A stretch of 64,000 nucleotides of DNA, from assembly GCF_003058265.1 (NCBI RefSeq), contig NZ_QBUK01000016.1, positions 16,029 to 80,028 on the forward strand, given 5' to 3'. The notes below the pieces were generated by a model. It saw only the letters and a list, made by a program, of their open reading frames with translations. It was not told where the DNA came from and searched no databases. The translations under genes and the position numbers were made by a program. Shown in pieces: positions 7,907 through 16,985 of this stretch (its first letter is position 1; each line of letters opens with the position of its first letter). The stretch is from Flagellimonas amoyensis. GTDB taxonomy: Bacteria > Bacteroidota > Bacteroidia > Flavobacteriales > Flavobacteriaceae.

Positions 7907-9313
7907 ATGCTCGTTCCTATTCTCATCGTGATTTATCTCGTCATCGCCCTTACGATGGTGGTGAGTCTGTTGCTGAACGGAATTAGGCCCAGTAAGACCT
8001 TGGCATGGCTCTTGGCCATTTTCACCATTCCGGTTGGCGGGGTACTTTTCTATCTATTGTTCGGAAGGAACAGGAGGAAGAACAAAATGTTTTCCCTGAA
8101 GGACAATTTTGCCGTCAGAAACGAAAGATTGCACGGAAGTTGCATCCCAAACATCTCCCAAGGCAAAAGAAAAACCACCGAGCTCATCCACAAGACTGCC
8201 AAATGTCCTGTTACCTGCGAGAATGGGCTTAATCTTTTGAAAGATGGGAAAAATACCTTTGAGAGCATATTCGAGGCCCTTGAAAGTGCTTCGGAACACA
8301 TCCACCTGCAGTATTACATTTTTGAGGATGGCCTCTTGGCCGAAAAGCTATTGGGAATCTTTGAACGAAAAATCGCCAACAAGGTGACCATAAGGCTTTT
8401 GTATGATGGCATCGGCAGTTATTCCCTGAGCAAAAAATACCTCAAACGTCTGAAGGACATGGGGGTGGAAACCGCCCAGTTCCTTCCTTTTCGGTTTGGC
8501 CGCTTCCTGTCCTCCCTCAATTACAGGAACCACAGAAAGATCATTGTGGTCGACAACAAAATTGGATTTACCGGTGGGATCAACATTTCGGACAAGTACC
8601 TGAAGGGCGACCCTTCTTTGGGCAAGTGGCACGATACGCATCTAAAGATCGAAGGGGAAGCGGTCGATTTTTTGAACGAGATCTTTGTGACCGATTGGTT
8701 TTTGGCCAGTGGCAAAAAGGTGGATATGTCCAGCTTCAGGGTCCAGAAGAATACGGGCAAGGACTTTCCTTTGCAAATTGTGCCCAGTGGCCCGGACGAT
8801 GACTTTGATGTGATGGAGCAGGCTTATTTTTCACTCATCAACAGTGCAGAGGATTACCTGTATATCATCAATCCCTACATCATTCCCAACCACGCCATCC
8901 TACAAGGGCTGGAAACCGCTGCACTGAGCGGTGTGGACGTTCGCCTGCTGATGTCATCCAGTACCGACATCAAGTTGGTGGACTGGTGTGTTAGGGCCTA
9001 TTTTGAATCCTACCTCAAGGCCGGTATCAAGATCTACCTTTATCCGGATGGTTTTTTGCACAGTAAAGTGATGCTCTGCGACGACGAAGTGGTAAGTATC
9101 GGCACTGCCAACTTGGACAATAGGAGCCTTCAACAGAACTATGAGGCCCAAGTCTTTGTCTACGATGGTGACCTATGCCAACACATGAAAGTGGATTTCC
9201 TGAAGGATTGTTCCAAATCCGAAGTACTGGAAGATCATGAGGCCTACAGTAAACGCCCCTGGGTCCACAAACTCATTGAAGGAATGGCAAAACTGATGAG
9301 TCCTTTATTATGA
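7907..9313 (+). CDS. cls: Cardiolipin synthase (phospholipase D superfamily)
   Basis: 468 aa. Two N-terminal membrane helices (VPILIVIYLVIALTMVVSLL and LAWLLAIFTIPVGGVLFYLL), then two PLD domains. The first HKD motif is H209-x-K211-x4-D216 in YRNHRKIIVVDNKIGFTGG. The second is in LHSKVMLCDDEVVSIGTANL, about residues 383-402. This matches bacterial ClsA-type enzymes, which condense two phosphatidylglycerols into cardiolipin at the inner membrane. The stop overlaps the convergent 2-hydroxyacid dehydrogenase gene by six bases. A -7-like box lies just upstream. Probably monocistronic. Confidence 0.95.
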   Translation: MLVPILIVIYLVIALTMVVSLLLNGIRPSKTLAWLLAIFTIPVGGVLFYLLFGRNRRKNKMFSLKDNFAVRNERLHGSCIPNISQGKRKTTELIHKTAKCPVTCENGLNLLKDGKNTFESIFEALESASEHIHLQYYIFEDGLLAEKLLGIFERKIANKVTIRLLYDGIGSYSLSKKYLKRLKDMGVETAQFLPFRFGRFLSSLNYRNHRKIIVVDNKIGFTGGINISDKYLKGDPSLGKWHDTHLKIEGEAVDFLNEIFVTDWFLASGKKVDMSSFRVQKNTGKDFPLQIVPSGPDDDFDVMEQAYFSLINSAEDYLYIINPYIIPNHAILQGLETAALSGVDVRLLMSSSTDIKLVDWCVRAYFESYLKAGIKIYLYPDGFLHSKVMLCDDEVVSIGTANLDNRSLQQNYEAQVFVYDGDLCQHMKVDFLKDCSKSEVLEDHEAYSKRPWVHKLIEGMAKLMSPLL

Positions 9314-10315
9314 CACAAAGGTTTCATACCCCAATTCATTTTTACAGCCCCTACCCTCTTCCCAACAATCAAGGTTGTATATGGTGGTCTCGGCAATCCT
9401 GACCAGGGCCTCTTTGGTCGCAAAAGCGTGGTGTGGGGTCAAAAGCACATGGGGCAGGGAAATCAATTCCTTGAGTTGCTCATCTTCAATACCTTTTTTG
9501 CTATGATCTTGGAAGAAAATACCCCTCTCGCTTTCATAGACATCCGTCGCATATCCTCCTAGGTGGCCCTTTTTGATATTTCCGATAAGATCTTCTGTCT
9601 TGACAATGCCCCCTCTTGCGGTATTGACCAAGATGGTTCCCTTTTTCATGAGCTTGAACAGCGAATTCCTGAACAGGTGATGGGTCTCATAGGTAAGTGG
9701 CACATTGATGCTGATAATGTCCGCCTTTTTGCACATGTCTTCCAAAGGAAGGTATTTCAGGTCATAATGGCTTTCCAGATATTGGTTCCTTGTTAGGTCC
9801 GTGGCCAGTAACTTACAGCCAAATGCATGGAATATCCTCACCAAAATGGAGCCTATCTTCCCTGTTCCCAAAATGCCCACTGTCTTTCCGTTCAGGTCAA
9901 AACCCACCAAATCGTCCATGGAGAAGTTGTATTGCTTTACTTGCGCATCTGCTTGCACCAATTTTCGGTTGAGCGCCAACACCAGCGCCACGGTATGTTC
10001 GGCTATGGCGTTGGGTGAGTATTCAGGGGCATAGGCCACCTTGAGTCCTATCCGATTGGCGGACTTGATGCTCACATTGTTGTATCCTGTGGACCTCAAT
10101 GTAATGTATTTGACCCCCAAATCCTTCAAAGTCTCAAGGACAACCAAGGAGGCATCGTCATTGGAAAAAATGGAAATGGCGTCATACCCGGCGGCCAACA
10201 CGGCCGTATCGGCATCAAGGGTGTCCGGCACAAACGTCAGTTTATGTTTGCCCTTATTGGCCTTCTTAAGGTTGCCGACCTCAAAATCCTTGGTACTGTA
10301 AACCAATACTTTCAT
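9308..10315 (-). CDS. D-2-hydroxyacid dehydrogenase (D-lactate dehydrogenase type)
   Basis: 335 aa. NAD-binding Rossmann motif VGILGTGKIGSILVRIFHAF. Catalytic region: Arg in VNTARGGIVKTEDLI, Glu in YATDVYESERGIFF, and the His in LLTPHHAFATKEAL. The length and the C-terminal FFQDHSKKGIEDEQL fit the LdhA-like fermentative D-lactate dehydrogenases. It would reduce pyruvate to D-lactate with NADH in the cytoplasm, which fits a role under oxygen or respiratory limitation. It lies on the same strand as three universal stress genes and a Crp/Fnr-type regulator 0.1-5 kb upstream, suggesting a shared stress response. Substrate specificity cannot be read from sequence alone. Confidence 0.9.
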   Translation of the reverse strand: MKVLVYSTKDFEVGNLKKANKGKHKLTFVPDTLDADTAVLAAGYDAISIFSNDDASLVVLETLKDLGVKYITLRSTGYNNVSIKSANRIGLKVAYAPEYSPNAIAEHTVALVLALNRKLVQADAQVKQYNFSMDDLVGFDLNGKTVGILGTGKIGSILVRIFHAFGCKLLATDLTRNQYLESHYDLKYLPLEDMCKKADIISINVPLTYETHHLFRNSLFKLMKKGTILVNTARGGIVKTEDLIGNIKKGHLGGYATDVYESERGIFFQDHSKKGIEDEQLKELISLPHVLLTPHHAFATKEALVRIAETTIYNLDCWEEGRGCKNELGYETFVS

Positions 10316-10453
10316 GGTTTCTTATTTTATATTGAAACAACTTACACGCATTGCCCCTTGGATCTACACCATCCAATTCTGAGGAGTCGAAAAAACTCTC
10401 CTTTTCGCAAGACAACACGAATGGCCTCTTGCCAGTTCCACCCTATTTTGTTT

Positions 10454-11305
10454 TCAATTATCATTCAGTTCCAAAATGGGTATTTTGGGATCATATCCCA
10501 TTTCTTTCACCAACGGATTGGAGAGAATGGTCCAAAGGAAAGTGTGTTTTCTGTTCAAAAAAGCGACCATATCCGCCTCTTTGCTTTCAAGGAAATCTTC
10601 GATGCCCTTACCCAGTTTGACCGGAGGCAGAAAGTGCATTTCATAGTCCGTTCCATCCAAAATATCCTCCAATAATTTTTTATTGGCCTTCTCACTGTCA
10701 TTGAGTTTTCCATCTTTGTCCCTGTCCAAATGCACCACATTGACCCGTGCCCCAAACAGGTTTGCTATTTCCATCAGGTCCTTGATTTCCTTTTTCTGGA
10801 AACTGTGCCTAAAATCTGTAGGAAACACAATTTCTTTTGGAGGTACAAAAAGACAATCATTGGGCACCGCAATCACGGGGCATTGTTTGATGTGTTCCAT
10901 GACACGCACGGTATTTGTCCCGAAAATCCTCGTCATAGATCCCGTGACCCCTTTGGTTCCCATGACAATCGTATCAATATCATTTTTCCTGACGGCATGG
11001 GCCACAGCTTCGACAAAACTGTTGAAGGTACAAATGGTATGGAAGCGGTGCCTATGGTTTTCCGGCAGTAGCCTGATCATCTGCAGCAGGCGTTCCATGC
11101 CTTCCTCGGATTCTTTCTTTGCTGCTTCGTAGAGGGGTTCCCCTTCCTCGGGGACCCTCATGCTCTCCAAAGTATACCCGGAAACCTGATAGGCATTCAG
11201 AAGGTAAAAATCGCATTGCACATCCCCATAAAGCCCTAGGGCATACTTCATGGCATTGAATGCATTTTTTGAATAATCCGTGGGCAACAGTACTCTTTTG
11301 TCCAT
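10454..11305 (-). CDS. Universal stress protein, tandem UspA domains (copy 1)
   Basis: 283 aa, two UspA-like halves. The first starts KRVLLPTDYSKNAFNAMKYA and carries the ATP-binding signature G-x2-G-x9-G-T in MGTKGVTGSMTRIFGTNTVR. The second half starts KEIVFPTDFRHSFQKKEI and is more diverged, without the loop. ATP-binding USPs of this type respond to energy or redox stress. It is the last of three tandem paralogues on the minus strand, all of similar length but with limited sequence identity to each other. Cytoplasmic; exact role unknown. Confidence 0.93.
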   Translation of the reverse strand: MDKRVLLPTDYSKNAFNAMKYALGLYGDVQCDFYLLNAYQVSGYTLESMRVPEEGEPLYEAAKKESEEGMERLLQMIRLLPENHRHRFHTICTFNSFVEAVAHAVRKNDIDTIVMGTKGVTGSMTRIFGTNTVRVMEHIKQCPVIAVPNDCLFVPPKEIVFPTDFRHSFQKKEIKDLMEIANLFGARVNVVHLDRDKDGKLNDSEKANKKLLEDILDGTDYEMHFLPPVKLGKGIEDFLESKEADMVAFLNRKHTFLWTILSNPLVKEMGYDPKIPILELNDN

Positions 11306-11391
11306 GATGACATCTATTTGGATTAAAATTACCCCGATGCAAAATGCTGTACCATGATTTTGGTCAGCTTCGGCCGTGAAAGAACATAAAA

Positions 11392-12240
11392 TCAGGCCTC
11401 AACCCGATACGGAAGTACCAAAAAAGGAATTTTGCTATGCAGGCCAACGTTTTTTATCACAGGTTCCATAAAAAGACGCTCAAAGAAGGTGTGCTGGTTC
11501 CTGACCATGGCCACCATACCGATTTGCATGGTTTCCTGAAAAGAATTGATGGCAGGAATGAGCTCTTGGTCCGGAAGATCGTGGCTCTCATGGTTGTACT
11601 CCAACATCAATCCTTCCAATTTAGCCTTGTGGTTTTCTTGTTCCAGGGTCAATCCATCGGGTGAGGAAACATGCAGCACATGGATCTTGGAATGCCAAAG
11701 CTTGGCAATCCACAACAAAAAATCCAGAGGTATTCGTTCATAGTCCACCTCAAAATCCGTGGGGAACAAAAGATGTCTGGGCAGTTCAAAGGCAAAATCG
11801 GCCGGTACGGCCAAAACGGGCACTTTCACATTTCCCATCACCTGAACGGTGTTGGAACCAAACAGGATTTCTTTGGCCCCGGTGGCCCCTTGGGTACCCA
11901 TAATCACAAAATCGATATTTTCCCTTTGGACAATACCCTCCATTTCGTCCACCAAAGTGTTCAACGAAGCATGGAGAAGAAAGGTGTGCTTTGGATTATT
12001 GTATGCTTTTCGGATACGCTCCAAGAGTTTTTCCAACGAGGATTCCGCAGTGTATTTATGGTCATCCGGAAGGCCCATTTGTCCCGGGCTGCCCAAGGTG
12101 TAGTCTATCCGGTAAGCGGGAGGTGTGTACACGTGCACCAGATAGAACTCACAGTTGATGTTTTCGCATAGACGGAGGGCATACTCGATCGCATGGAATG
12201 CATTTTCGGAAAAATCGGTGGGCAATACTATCTTTTTCAT
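11392..12240 (-). CDS. Universal stress protein, tandem UspA domains (copy 2)
   Basis: 282 aa. Begins MKKIVLPTDFSENAFHAIEY. The first domain has the nucleotide loop MGTQGATGAKEILFGSNTVQ (G-x2-G-x9-G-S). The second domain begins RHLLFPTDFEVDYERIPLDF and ends MVRNQHTFFERLFMEPVIKN, a C-terminal pattern shared with the other two copies. It sits 40 bases downstream of copy 3 and 86 bases upstream of copy 1, so the three are likely one transcript. Function beyond stress survival cannot be assigned. Confidence 0.93.
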   Translation of the reverse strand: MKKIVLPTDFSENAFHAIEYALRLCENINCEFYLVHVYTPPAYRIDYTLGSPGQMGLPDDHKYTAESSLEKLLERIRKAYNNPKHTFLLHASLNTLVDEMEGIVQRENIDFVIMGTQGATGAKEILFGSNTVQVMGNVKVPVLAVPADFAFELPRHLLFPTDFEVDYERIPLDFLLWIAKLWHSKIHVLHVSSPDGLTLEQENHKAKLEGLMLEYNHESHDLPDQELIPAINSFQETMQIGMVAMVRNQHTFFERLFMEPVIKNVGLHSKIPFLVLPYRVEA

Positions 12241-12280
12241 CGGATGTGCTTTTTAAATCACCCCTTACTGTCAAGAGGTT

Positions 12281-13117
12281 TCACTCATGGATGACATAGA
12301 AAGGGATTTTGGTATGGAAACTGATCTTCTCCGTCAAGGAATCAAAAAGAATCTGTTGGATAAAGTTCAGGTTCTTAGCCACCATCACCATCATGTCGAT
12401 ATCGCGGCTTTCCACAAAACATTGGATGGCCAATTTAGCACTTTTGTTCGTCAGGGAATGAAAACTATATCTGTCGGGAAAGGTTTCTTCCATATAATCC
12501 AACAGAAATTCCTTATTGTTCTTCTGCTCCATATTCATTTCAACACCTTCCTTTTTGGCGTTCATGATACGAAAATTTCCCTTTCCCAAATGTACCATCT
12601 CGGCCATGGACCTCAATATGCCATGGGAATAGAATATATTGAAATCCGTTGGAAAGGCAATCTCCTTGGGCTTGATGTAGGCTACATCCCCCGGGACCAC
12701 CAACGTGTTGCACTGCACCTTGATGATCACGTCCCCCGCATTGCTGCCCACAACTTTTTCCCTAAGACCCGACACCCCTTTGGTTCCCATTACGATTAGG
12801 TCTATCTCCTTTTCCTCCACATGCTTCTTGATGGCCGATACAAAAAAACCATATTCGTGTAGGGCATAGAAGGAGTGGCCCGAACTGGTGCTATGCTTTC
12901 TGCTATCGTCCAACAGGTCTTGCAGTTGTTGTTTGGTGCTCCCTGAAGGTCCATCACCAATATCCGCCAAGGCCTCGGTATCGGCTTTGACATCCAACAG
13001 CGTTCCAACATACAACAAATAGAAATTACACTCCAATGACCCAAACAGCATTTGTGCATACTTTAGGGCGTTCTTGGAGTTTTCCGAAAAATCGGTCGGG
13101 ACCAAGATATTCTTCAT
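12281..13117 (-). CDS. Universal stress protein, tandem UspA domains (copy 3, first of cluster)
   Basis: 278 aa from the ATG at 13117 (MKNILVPTDFSENSKNALKY). A longer frame to 13180 would add 21 residues before the conserved UspA beginning and would run across the palindromic region, so the shorter start is preferred. The ATP loop is MGTKGVSGLREKVVGSNAGD (G-x2-G-x9-G-S). The C-terminal half contains the LALQ-type USP pattern diverged to MMVMVAKNLNFIQQILFDSL. It is the promoter-proximal member of the usp series; the 89-base gap to the upstream regulator gene holds two overlapping palindromes, one with an FNR-like core. Confidence 0.9.
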   Translation of the reverse strand: MKNILVPTDFSENSKNALKYAQMLFGSLECNFYLLYVGTLLDVKADTEALADIGDGPSGSTKQQLQDLLDDSRKHSTSSGHSFYALHEYGFFVSAIKKHVEEKEIDLIVMGTKGVSGLREKVVGSNAGDVIIKVQCNTLVVPGDVAYIKPKEIAFPTDFNIFYSHGILRSMAEMVHLGKGNFRIMNAKKEGVEMNMEQKNNKEFLLDYMEETFPDRYSFHSLTNKSAKLAIQCFVESRDIDMMVMVAKNLNFIQQILFDSLTEKISFHTKIPFYVIHE

Positions 13118-13144
13118 CTGCCATAAAATGATGGGGGCAAGTTG

Positions 13145-13180
13145 ATCATTCCATCGATGATGTGGAATGATAAATATCAT
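13145..13180. promoter_or_regulatory. Overlapping palindromes upstream of the usp genes
   Basis: Between the response-regulator stop (13207) and the first usp start (13117). A perfect inverted repeat has arms ATCATTCCA (13145-13153) and TGGAATGAT (13163-13171) with a 9-base spacer. Overlapping it, ATGATAAATATCAT (13167-13180) is a perfect palindrome whose core TGAT-N4-ATCA matches the half-site geometry of Crp/Fnr-family operators. The adjacent gene encodes a receiver-Crp/Fnr protein, which makes it the natural candidate to bind here. Confidence 0.55.
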
Positions 13181-13206
13181 CTCACGGGATTATGACGATA
13201 AAGTGT

Positions 13207-14256
13207 CTAATGAACGTGTTCCAGTGCCTTCTTGTCCAACACCTTGATATTCCTGTTCTCGATGGCGATCAGTCCTTCGCTCCTGAAGTCGGACAAGGTC
13301 CTGATCAGGCTTTCCGTGGCAATCCCGGCCACACCGGCCAGATCGCTACGGGTCACTTTAAGGGGGGCTTCCTTTCCCCTGTTCATCGTGTTGGAGTACA
13401 TCAACAGGGTCTGGGCAGTCTTCTTTCGCACGGAACTATAGGCCATTTGCAGCAATTGCCGTTTGATATTGGCCAAATTGTCGGCGATGACATCCATCAG
13501 TTCCAAGGAAATGTGCTTGTTGTCCTCCAAAATGGCCTTGACCCTTTCCTTGGAGATGCCCGCCAGCTCCACATCTTCCATGGCCACGGCATAGTCTTGG
13601 TGGGGAAGGTTCTCGGTAAGGGAGGTGAACCCCAGAAAATCATCCTCGCAATAAATGGAGGTGATCAATTCCTTGCCTTCCTCATCCAGACCGCAGCACT
13701 TGACCACGCCGGCCAATATCAGGAAGACCATATTGGAATGGTCCCCAATGCTATAAATGGTTTCATCCTTTTTATAAGAAAACGATTGACCATTATCATC
13801 AAAAAAATTCTTCAGCTCGTTCAGCGATCTGATGTCATTTTCCTTTTTTTTTTGGTCGGGAAGCCCTTTGAGTGCCTCCCCGAACTGCTTTGCCTTTTCC
13901 AATCTGGTCTGTATGGCCCCCAAGAGCTCATCTTCCTCAAAGGGTTTGGTGAGGTAATCGTCCGCCCCTAGGTTCATCCCCTTTCTGATTTCGTGCCGCT
14001 CGGTCTTGGCCGACACAAAGATGAAGGGAATATGCTTGGTGGACTCATCCGAGGAGAGCTGTTCCAGAACTTCATATCCGTCCATTTCGGGCATCATGAT
14101 ATCGCAGAGCACGATGTCCGGATGTACCTTTCTGGCCATTTCCACCGCTATTTTTCCATTGGAAGCCGTAAAAACTTCAAAACCGGACAGTTCCAATAAC
14201 TCTTCCACATTTTCGCGCAATGAGGTATCGTCCTCAACCAGTAATATCTTTGTCAT
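13207..14256 (-). CDS. Response regulator: receiver fused to Crp/Fnr-type cNMP and HTH domains
   Basis: 349 aa. Residues 1-120 are a receiver domain (ILLVEDDTSLRENVEELLEL, phospho-acceptor Asp in IVLCDIMMPEMDGYEVL, Lys in DDYLTKPFEEDEL). A cNMP-binding-like domain follows (YSIGDHSNMVFLILAGVVKC), then a Crp-type winged HTH (TRSDLAGVAGIATESLIRTL SDF). It has no N-terminal Cys cluster, so if it senses oxygen it does so through its kinase rather than its own Fe-S centre. The start overlaps the histidine-kinase gene by 23 bases, indicating translational coupling. It lies directly upstream of the usp series and its presumptive operator. Confidence 0.92.
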   Translation of the reverse strand: MTKILLVEDDTSLRENVEELLELSGFEVFTASNGKIAVEMARKVHPDIVLCDIMMPEMDGYEVLEQLSSDESTKHIPFIFVSAKTERHEIRKGMNLGADDYLTKPFEEDELLGAIQTRLEKAKQFGEALKGLPDQKKKENDIRSLNELKNFFDDNGQSFSYKKDETIYSIGDHSNMVFLILAGVVKCCGLDEEGKELITSIYCEDDFLGFTSLTENLPHQDYAVAMEDVELAGISKERVKAILEDNKHISLELMDVIADNLANIKRQLLQMAYSSVRKKTAQTLLMYSNTMNRGKEAPLKVTRSDLAGVAGIATESLIRTLSDFRSEGLIAIENRNIKVLDKKALEHVH

Positions 14257-15793
14257 TTTCTATGCTTTTTATGGGTATGTGCAATGTAAATGTGGAACCT
14301 TCCCCTTGTTTGCTGGCAAAAGTAAGGTCGGCCCCAAGGTTGTGTATGTGCTGCTGAACAATGTTCAGTCCTATTCCCGTTCCCTGAATGGTCAAAACGT
14401 TGCTGGCCCTGAAATACCTGTCAAAAACAAAGGGCTGGTCCTCCGGCGGAATCCCAAAACCTTTGTCCACAATATCGATGTACAACCAATCGTCCCCATT
14501 CGAAACCCGCAATTCTATTTCGGTCCTTTCCGGGGAATATTTAATGGCATTGTGCACCAAGTTGGAAAGCGCCAAGGCCATGATCTTCTCATCAAAATCC
14601 ACATTGATGCCATCGATGTTCTCCGGATACCGGATGCGCTGGCCTTCCTTCAGCAAGGTGTTGGAATCATAAATGACCTCATTGACCAATTTACTGAGGG
14701 GAAAAGTGGTCATGTTATAGTTTACCTTTCCGGAATCCAACCGTTCAATGGATAGGAAATCGGTGAGGATATTGTCCAAATATTTCACTTTGGACTTGAT
14801 AGTGCCAATGTGCTTGTCCCGTTTTTGTTGCTGCTCTGTTTCCGTGTATTTGGACAAGAGCGATGTGGAGGTCAGAATACTGGTGAGCGGTGTCTTGAAT
14901 TCATGGGAAACCAATGACAAGAATTTGGTTTTCAACTCATTGAGCTTTTTCTCAGCCTTCAATGCTTCCCGGAGCTGTTCCGTGCGCTCCTCCACTTTGT
15001 TCTCCAACTCGTGGGTGTGGTTCATTCGCTCGGTGATGTCCAATACGATGGCCACACATACTTGTCTTTTCTCGATGGACGACAACTGCAAATGGACCTC
15101 GACCGGATAAATGGTGCCGTCCTTCCGCTTGTGCACCGTTTCAAAAATCACCTTTTCCTTCTTTCCTTGGAACAAGGGGGTCAAAAGACGTTTAAAGATC
15201 TCTTTGGTGAATTTGGGCTTTATGTCCAGGACCGACATTTGGTTCAGTTCCTTGAGCGTGTATCCCAAGTTCAACTGTGCCCCTCGGTTCACATTGATGA
15301 AGATATAGGATTCGGCATCGAACACGTAGATCTCATTGAGCGATTCTTCAAAGATCTTGAACCAATAATCTATGGTCTGCTCCGCCTTTTTGCGTTCCGT
15401 GATGTCCACGATGAGTGCCATCACATAGGTCTTGTTCAACAATTTGAAGGGATTGAGGCTTATTTCCAAAGGAAACTCTTCGCCATCCTTTCGCAACCCC
15501 CGAAGATCTAGACCGGGGCCCATGGGCCTGGCCTTTCCGGTGCTGACAAACTTTGCCACATCCCCATGGTGTCCTTTCCTGATCTTTTTGGGAATCAGGA
15601 TTTCCAAGGGTTGCCCTTTCAGTTCATCTTTTTCATAACCGAACAATTGGTTGGCAGCAGAGTTGTTGCCCACAATTTTTTGCTCATCGTTCACAATGAG
15701 AATGCCCTCGGAGACAACCTCCGACAACATCTCCAGTACTACACTTTCTTCGAATAATTCCACAGTGGCAACTAAAATACTGATTTTGGTCAT
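14234..15793 (-). CDS. Soluble PAS-PAS histidine kinase
   Basis: 519 aa. No signal peptide or membrane helix. Two PAS domains (about residues 22-135: SEGILIVNDEQKIVGNNSAA; about 143-260: EIYVFDAESYIFINVNRGAQ), each with a C-terminal PAC-type end VDITERKKAEQ / LDITERMNHTH. A coiled linker precedes the H-box SLVSHEFKTPLTSILTSTS, then N-box HNAIKYSPERTEI, G1 DKGFGIP and G2 GTGIGLNIVQQH. It is a cytoplasmic sensor, presumably phosphorylating the overlapping receiver-Crp regulator. The PAS ligand (heme, flavin or redox) cannot be read from sequence. Divergent from the TerB-like gene. Confidence 0.92.
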   Translation of the reverse strand: MTKISILVATVELFEESVVLEMLSEVVSEGILIVNDEQKIVGNNSAANQLFGYEKDELKGQPLEILIPKKIRKGHHGDVAKFVSTGKARPMGPGLDLRGLRKDGEEFPLEISLNPFKLLNKTYVMALIVDITERKKAEQTIDYWFKIFEESLNEIYVFDAESYIFINVNRGAQLNLGYTLKELNQMSVLDIKPKFTKEIFKRLLTPLFQGKKEKVIFETVHKRKDGTIYPVEVHLQLSSIEKRQVCVAIVLDITERMNHTHELENKVEERTEQLREALKAEKKLNELKTKFLSLVSHEFKTPLTSILTSTSLLSKYTETEQQQKRDKHIGTIKSKVKYLDNILTDFLSIERLDSGKVNYNMTTFPLSKLVNEVIYDSNTLLKEGQRIRYPENIDGINVDFDEKIMALALSNLVHNAIKYSPERTEIELRVSNGDDWLYIDIVDKGFGIPPEDQPFVFDRYFRASNVLTIQGTGIGLNIVQQHIHNLGADLTFASKQGEGSTFTLHIPIKSIENDKDITG

Positions 15794-15840
15794 GGATAAA
15801 AACAGTATCGATCACTATATTTATCCCAAAAAACTAGAGC

Positions 15841-16248
15841 ATGTTGGATTCCAAAGAAAAACTGGGGAACGAATTTTATCAAAATCTGGGGAAACTCTTC
15901 TATGCCGTGGCCATGGCAGACCACAGTGTACATATGAAAGAACTGGAAAAACTGAACGAAGTGGTGCGTGACCATTGGCTGGACGTGGACGATGTGGAGG
16001 ATGAATTTGGAACGGATGCCGCCTTCCAGATCGGGACCGTTTTTGATTGGCTGTTGGAATATGGAAAGGATGGTGAGGAAATCTATGAGGAGTTCGAGGA
16101 ATTCTATACCGATCACAAAGTGATCTTCACACCCAAAGTGAAAAGTCTGGCAATGTCCACATCAAGGGCCATAGCCTCTGCATTTGCAGGAAACAACAAG
16201 GCCGAACTGGTACTTTTGGGCCGTCTTGAACTTTTGTTCAAGAACTAA
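15841..16248 (+). CDS. TerB-like small alpha-helical protein
   Basis: 135 aa, acidic and helical, with the TerB-like start NEFYQNLGKLFYAVAMADHS and a metal-coordination-type acidic stretch VDDVEDEFGTD. The family assignment is tentative. TerB-like domains are found in stress and tellurite-resistance systems and as helical adaptors. It is divergent from the PAS kinase (47-base gap) and 82 bases upstream of upp on the same strand, so it may be co-expressed with uracil salvage. No catalytic motif is visible. Confidence 0.7.
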   Translation: MLDSKEKLGNEFYQNLGKLFYAVAMADHSVHMKELEKLNEVVRDHWLDVDDVEDEFGTDAAFQIGTVFDWLLEYGKDGEEIYEEFEEFYTDHKVIFTPKVKSLAMSTSRAIASAFAGNNKAELVLLGRLELLFKN

Positions 16249-16330
16249 GGAGCCATTCAAAAAAACAGGCCGGCTTTTATTTTTACAATGACAGGCAAAG
16301 GCTTGTTTGGAAAACCAAAGACCCGATCCG

Positions 16331-16984
16331 ATGATAATCCACCAATTTGATCAAAGCAATTCGCTACTGAACACCTTTGTTTCTGAACTGCGCGATGTGG
16401 AGATTCAGAAAGATGCCATGCGTTTCCGAAGGAACATTGAACGGATCGGGGAAATCATGGCCTATGAGGTGAGCCAAACCTTGGATTATGAAGAAACCGA
16501 GGTGACCACTCCCTTAGGCACTAAAAAGTCCTTTCGCTGCACAGACCGTTTGGTGATCTGTTCCGTACTCAGGGCAGGTTTGCCACTGCACCATGGCATT
16601 TTGAATTATTTTGATGCAGCAGAGAACGCTTTCATATCTGCGTATAGACACCATCCCAATGACGATGATGATTTTGAGGTGGTCGTCAACTATTTTGCGT
16701 CCCCCTCCTTGGACGGGAAGATCCTTGTCCTGACCGACCCCATGCTGGCCACGGGCAAGACCTTGGAAAATGTACTGAACGTTTTGAAGGACCACGGTAC
16801 CCCAAAGCAGATCCATATCATCTCGGTGATCGGGTCACAAACGGGTGTGGCCAAAGTGGAAGAGGTATTTCCCAAGGATACCCAACTTTGGATCGCCGCC
16901 GTGGACGAAAAACTTTCGAAAAGGGGATATATCCTACCCGGTCTGGGTGATGCCGGTGACCTCAGCTATGGGGTGAAATTGTGA
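16331..16984 (+). CDS. upp: Uracil phosphoribosyltransferase
   Basis: 217 aa from the ATG at 16331 (MIIHQFDQSNSLLNTFVSEL); a TTG eight codons upstream is less likely. PRPP-binding loop VLTDPMLATGKTLENVLNVL, substrate region ICSVLRAGLPLHHGILNYF, and the uracil-binding C-terminus YILPGLGDAGDLSYG, all characteristic of UPRT. It converts uracil plus PRPP to UMP in the cytoplasm. It is convergent with the beta-CASP RNase gene with one base between the stops. Its location inside the usp/RNase block suggests recycling of RNA breakdown products, an inference from neighbourhood. Confidence 0.95.
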   Translation: MIIHQFDQSNSLLNTFVSELRDVEIQKDAMRFRRNIERIGEIMAYEVSQTLDYEETEVTTPLGTKKSFRCTDRLVICSVLRAGLPLHHGILNYFDAAENAFISAYRHHPNDDDDFEVVVNYFASPSLDGKILVLTDPMLATGKTLENVLNVLKDHGTPKQIHIISVIGSQTGVAKVEEVFPKDTQLWIAAVDEKLSKRGYILPGLGDAGDLSYGVKL

Positions 16985-16985
16985 G

